Shown piece by piece: positions 13,982 through 16,920 of a stretch of DNA of 16,920 nt (positions are counted from its first letter, which is position 1; every line of letters starts with the position of its first letter). The DNA is from an uncultured bacterium (GTDB lineage: Bacteria; Bacillota_A; Clostridia; Lachnospirales; Lachnospiraceae). The notes beneath the pieces were generated by a model. That model was not told where the DNA came from. It made no database searches and saw only the letters and a program-made list of their open reading frames with translations. The position numbers and the translations under genes are program-made. The DNA lies in the NCBI GenBank assembly GCA_905215045.1, contig CAJMOO010000039.1:1-16920 (forward strand). Reading direction: 5' to 3'.

Positions 13982-16807
13982 ATGAAGAAAGAAATGATCC
14001 GCATCAAAGGTGCGAGAGAAAATAACTTAAAGAATATAGATCTGGAAGTGCCGAGAAACCAGTTTGTTGTATTTACAGGACTGAGTGGTTCTGGAAAATC
14101 TTCTCTGGCATTTGATACGATTTATGCAGAAGGACAGAGAAGATACATGGAATCTTTATCTTCTTATGCAAGACAGTTCTTGGGACAGATGGAGAAACCG
14201 GATGTAGACAGCATTGAGGGATTATCTCCTGCAATTTCTATTGATCAAAAGTCAACAAACAGAAACCCAAGATCTACAGTAGGAACTGTGACAGAGATTT
14301 ATGATTATTTTCGATTACTGTACGCAAGAGTCGGAATCCCACATTGTCCAAAGTGTGGGAAACCGATCAGTAAGCAGACCGTAGATCAGATGGTAGATCG
14401 TCTGATGCAGTTAGAAGAACGTACAAGGATTCAGCTTCTGGCACCGATCGTTCGTGGAAGAAAAGGAGAACATGCAAAGGTTTTCCAGAATGCGAAGAAA
14501 AGTGGATATGTTCGTGTCAGAGTCGATGGCAATGTTTATGATCTGTCAGAGGACATTCCAATGGAGAAGAATAAGAAACATAACATTGAGATCGTGGTGG
14601 ATCGTTTAGTGGTCAAACCTGGGATTGAAAAACGATTAACAGATTCTATCGAGACAACCTTAAATCTAGCCGATGGATTGATGATGGTTGATGTGATCGG
14701 TGGAGAAACCTTGAATTTCAGCCAGAGTTTTTCCTGCCCTGACTGTGGTATCAGTATTGATGAAGTAGAACCAAGAAGTTTTTCCTTCAATAATCCATTT
14801 GGAGCTTGTCCGGTATGCCATGGACTTGGATATAAGATGGAATTTGATGTGGATTTAATGATCCCTGACCAGAAGTTAAGTATTGCAGAAGGGGCGATCC
14901 AGGTCTTTGGATGGCAGTCATCAACGGATAAGAAGAGTTATACAAGAGCAATCTTAGATGCACTCGCAAGGGAATATCATTTTGATCTGGAAACACCATT
15001 TAAAGATTATCCACAGGAAGTAAAAGACGTTTTATTATATGGAACTGGTGGCAGAGAAGTCAAAGTCTATTATAAAGGACAGAGAGGCGAAGGTGTCTAT
15101 GATGTGGCATTTGAAGGGATCATCAAGAATGTTGGAAGAAGATATCGTGAGGCATCTCAGAATATGAAAGCAGAATACGAGACATTTATGACGATCACAC
15201 CTTGCGATGAATGTCATGGACAGCGATTAAAGCAGGAATCACTGGCGGTAACGGTTGCAGATAAGAATATTGCCGAGATGTGTGATATGTCAGTCGGGGA
15301 AATGGTTTCATTTTTAGAAACGATGGAATTAAGTGAACGCCAGAAACTGATCGGAGAACAGGTTTTAAAAGAGATTAAGGCAAGAATCGGATTCTTAAAT
15401 GATGTAGGACTAGATTATCTGACGTTATCAAGGGCTACTGGAACATTATCTGGTGGAGAAGCACAGCGAATCCGTCTGGCAACACAGATCGGTTCTGGAT
15501 TAGTTGGAGTAGCTTATATCTTAGATGAACCGAGCATCGGACTTCACCAGAGAGACAATGACAAACTGATCCGTACACTTAAGAATCTAAGGGATTTAGG
15601 AAATACACTGATCGTTGTAGAGCATGATGAAGATACGATGCTGGCAGCAGATTATATTGTAGATATCGGACCGAAAGCAGGAGAATATGGTGGAGAAGTT
15701 GTTGCAACGGGAACTGCAAAACAGATCATGAAGAATAAGAAATCCATCACAGGAGCTTATTTAAGCGGAAAGATCAAGATTCCAGTACCACAAGTCAGAA
15801 GAAAACCATCAGGGTTCCTAAAAGTAGTCGGGGCACAGGAGAATAATTTGAAGAATATTGATGTAGAAATCCCACTTGGAATTTTCACTTGTGTAACAGG
15901 AGTTTCTGGATCAGGAAAGAGTTCTTTAGTCAATCAGATTTTATACAAACGTCTGGCAAAAGAACTAAACAGGGCTAAGACGAAACCAGGACTACACAAA
16001 GACATCGAAGGATTTGAACAGTTAGATAAGATCATAGCGATCGACCAGTCACCGATCGGAAGAACACCAAGATCCAATCCTGCAACTTACACAGGAGTCT
16101 TTGATCAGATCAGAGATCTGTTTGCGATGACAAAAGATGCAAAAGCAAAAGGATACAATAAAGGACGATTCAGTTTCAACAAGAAAGGCGGGCGATGCGA
16201 AGCCTGTGCAGGAGATGGGATCATCAAGATTGAGATGCACTTTTTACCAGATGTGTATGTCCCTTGTGAAGTATGTCATGGAAAACGATACAATAGAGAA
16301 ACACTTGAAGTTAAATACAAGGGAAAGAGTATTTATGATGTTCTGAATATGACAGTGGAAGAAGCATGTGATTTCTTCTCTAATATTCCATCGATCAGCC
16401 GTAAGATGGAGACATTAAGAGATGTTGGATTAGGATACATTCGATTAGGGCAGCCATCCACAGAATTATCAGGGGGAGAAGCACAGAGGATCAAACTGGC
16501 AGCAGAATTAAGCAAACGAAGTACAGGAAAGACCATCTATATCCTGGATGAGCCAACGACAGGACTTCATTTTGCAGATGTTCACAAACTGGTGGATATC
16601 CTTGCAAGACTGACAGAAGGTGGTAATACTGTGATCGTGATCGAGCATAATCTGGAAGTGATCAAGACTGCGGATTATATTATCGATATGGGACCAGAAG
16701 GTGGATCAGGCGGTGGAACAGTTGTTGCAACAGGGACACCAGAAGAGATCTGTGAGGTTGAGGAATCTTATACTGGGCAGTATTTGAAAGGGATACTTAA
16801 TCGATAA
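13982..16807 (+). CDS. uvrA: Excinuclease ABC subunit A (UvrA)
   Basis: A 941-residue tandem ABC ATPase, the usual size. The first Walker [10 protein letters not shown], is at 33-41 and the second (GVSGSGKSS) at about 640-648. Both signature motifs ([12 protein letters not shown] and [12 protein letters not shown]) and both Walker B segments with ILDEP are present. Zinc modules are intact: CPDCG...CPVCHGLG in the first half and CEACAGDG...CEVCHGKRY in the second. UvrA dimers scan DNA for damage and load UvrB. It starts 48 bases after uvrB behind AGGAG with no terminator between, so the two form an operon. Nothing unusual was seen. Confidence 0.98.
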   Translation: MKKEMIRIKGARENNLKNIDLEVPRNQFVVFTGLSGSGKSSLAFDTIYAEGQRRYMESLSSYARQFLGQMEKPDVDSIEGLSPAISIDQKSTNRNPRSTVGTVTEIYDYFRLLYARVGIPHCPKCGKPISKQTVDQMVDRLMQLEERTRIQLLAPIVRGRKGEHAKVFQNAKKSGYVRVRVDGNVYDLSEDIPMEKNKKHNIEIVVDRLVVKPGIEKRLTDSIETTLNLADGLMMVDVIGGETLNFSQSFSCPDCGISIDEVEPRSFSFNNPFGACPVCHGLGYKMEFDVDLMIPDQKLSIAEGAIQVFGWQSSTDKKSYTRAILDALAREYHFDLETPFKDYPQEVKDVLLYGTGGREVKVYYKGQRGEGVYDVAFEGIIKNVGRRYREASQNMKAEYETFMTITPCDECHGQRLKQESLAVTVADKNIAEMCDMSVGEMVSFLETMELSERQKLIGEQVLKEIKARIGFLNDVGLDYLTLSRATGTLSGGEAQRIRLATQIGSGLVGVAYILDEPSIGLHQRDNDKLIRTLKNLRDLGNTLIVVEHDEDTMLAADYIVDIGPKAGEYGGEVVATGTAKQIMKNKKSITGAYLSGKIKIPVPQVRRKPSGFLKVVGAQENNLKNIDVEIPLGIFTCVTGVSGSGKSSLVNQILYKRLAKELNRAKTKPGLHKDIEGFEQLDKIIAIDQSPIGRTPRSNPATYTGVFDQIRDLFAMTKDAKAKGYNKGRFSFNKKGGRCEACAGDGIIKIEMHFLPDVYVPCEVCHGKRYNRETLEVKYKGKSIYDVLNMTVEEACDFFSNIPSISRKMETLRDVGLGYIRLGQPSTELSGGEAQRIKLAAELSKRSTGKTIYILDEPTTGLHFADVHKLVDILARLTEGGNTVIVIEHNLEVIKTADYIIDMGPEGGSGGGTVVATGTPEEICEVEESYTGQYLKGILNR

Positions 16808-16860
16808 AAAATGATATCATGAGAGTAACAAACCGGAATTTGTGGAGGAGGAATTCTGTA

Positions 16861-16920
16861 ATGAAATTTTTTGAAAATACCCGTAAGCCACAAGGCTTCG
16901 GCGGAAAATTGATGACGAAG
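16861..16920 (+). CDS. Start of a probable class I SAM-dependent methyltransferase (partial, runs off the window)
   Basis: Only the first 20 codons are inside the window (MKFFENTRKPQGFGGKLMTK). This opening resembles that of a small class I methyltransferase family in clostridia, whose members start with an FFENTRKP...GGK-type segment; that is recalled similarity and no SAM-binding motif is visible yet. A strong GGAGGAGG site lies 9 bases before the ATG. It follows uvrA by 53 bases without a terminator, so it may be read through from the uvrBA operon. Confidence 0.55.
   Translation, partial: MKFFENTRKPQGFGGKLMTK

Overview
The window looks like chromosome from a low-GC, Gram-positive anaerobe of the class Clostridia, probably family Lachnospiraceae (Anaerostipes- or Roseburia-like). 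This is inferred from the A+T-rich sequence, strong AGGAGG-type ribosome binding sites, consensus sigma-A promoters, a GAAC-N4-GTTC (Bacillus/Clostridium-type) LexA box, and the gene set (CdaR-type regulator, ftsEX, M23 and S41 peptidases, uvrBA). The species cannot be fixed from the sequence alone.

Layout: (1) 102-827, minus strand, an SDR oxidoreductase resembling FabG or the EF-P 5-aminopentanone reductase. It is divergent from (2) 1016-2278, a membrane-anchored cell-envelope protein with a degenerate LytR-CpsA-Psr-like region and a LytR_C domain; a terminator follows. (3) 2534-7618, a tight five-gene unit: CdaR/PucR-type regulator, ftsE, ftsX, a secreted coiled-coil M23 peptidase and an S41 C-terminal processing protease with PDZ domain, closed by a strong terminator. 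FtsEX is known to gate M23-type hydrolases or hydrolase activators from inside the cell, so this is a cell-wall remodelling module. (4) 7808-9212, a two-gene unit with a consensus promoter: a NifS-fold protein lacking both the PLP lysine and the catalytic-cysteine loop, and a small VOC/glyoxalase-fold protein. A 22-bp inverted-repeat terminator follows. (5) 9284-11944, an accessory patch. It holds a structured stretch ending in a terminator, a promoter with a LexA-type SOS box over its -35, a palindrome seen twice exactly 250 bp apart, a MarR C-terminal fragment, the last 55 codons of an IS200-type Y1 transposase, a complete TnpB-like RuvC nuclease lacking the usual zinc ribbon, and a 3' structured region ending in a perfect 9-bp hairpin (candidate omega-RNA and right end). 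(6) 11945-16807, uvrB and uvrA, then (7) the first 20 codons of a probable methyltransferase at the window edge.

The most interesting part is the accessory patch. The SOS-type promoter at 9428-9462 has no intact gene after it until the uvrBA operon about 2.5 kb downstream. uvrBA is a classic SOS operon, so the simplest reading is that a mosaic IS200/IS605-type element, with a MarR fragment where most of tnpA should be, separates the excision-repair operon from its damage-inducible promoter. The second notable item is the NifS-like apparent pseudoenzyme, which has a strong promoter and ribosome binding site and an intact frame but none of the key desulfurase chemistry.
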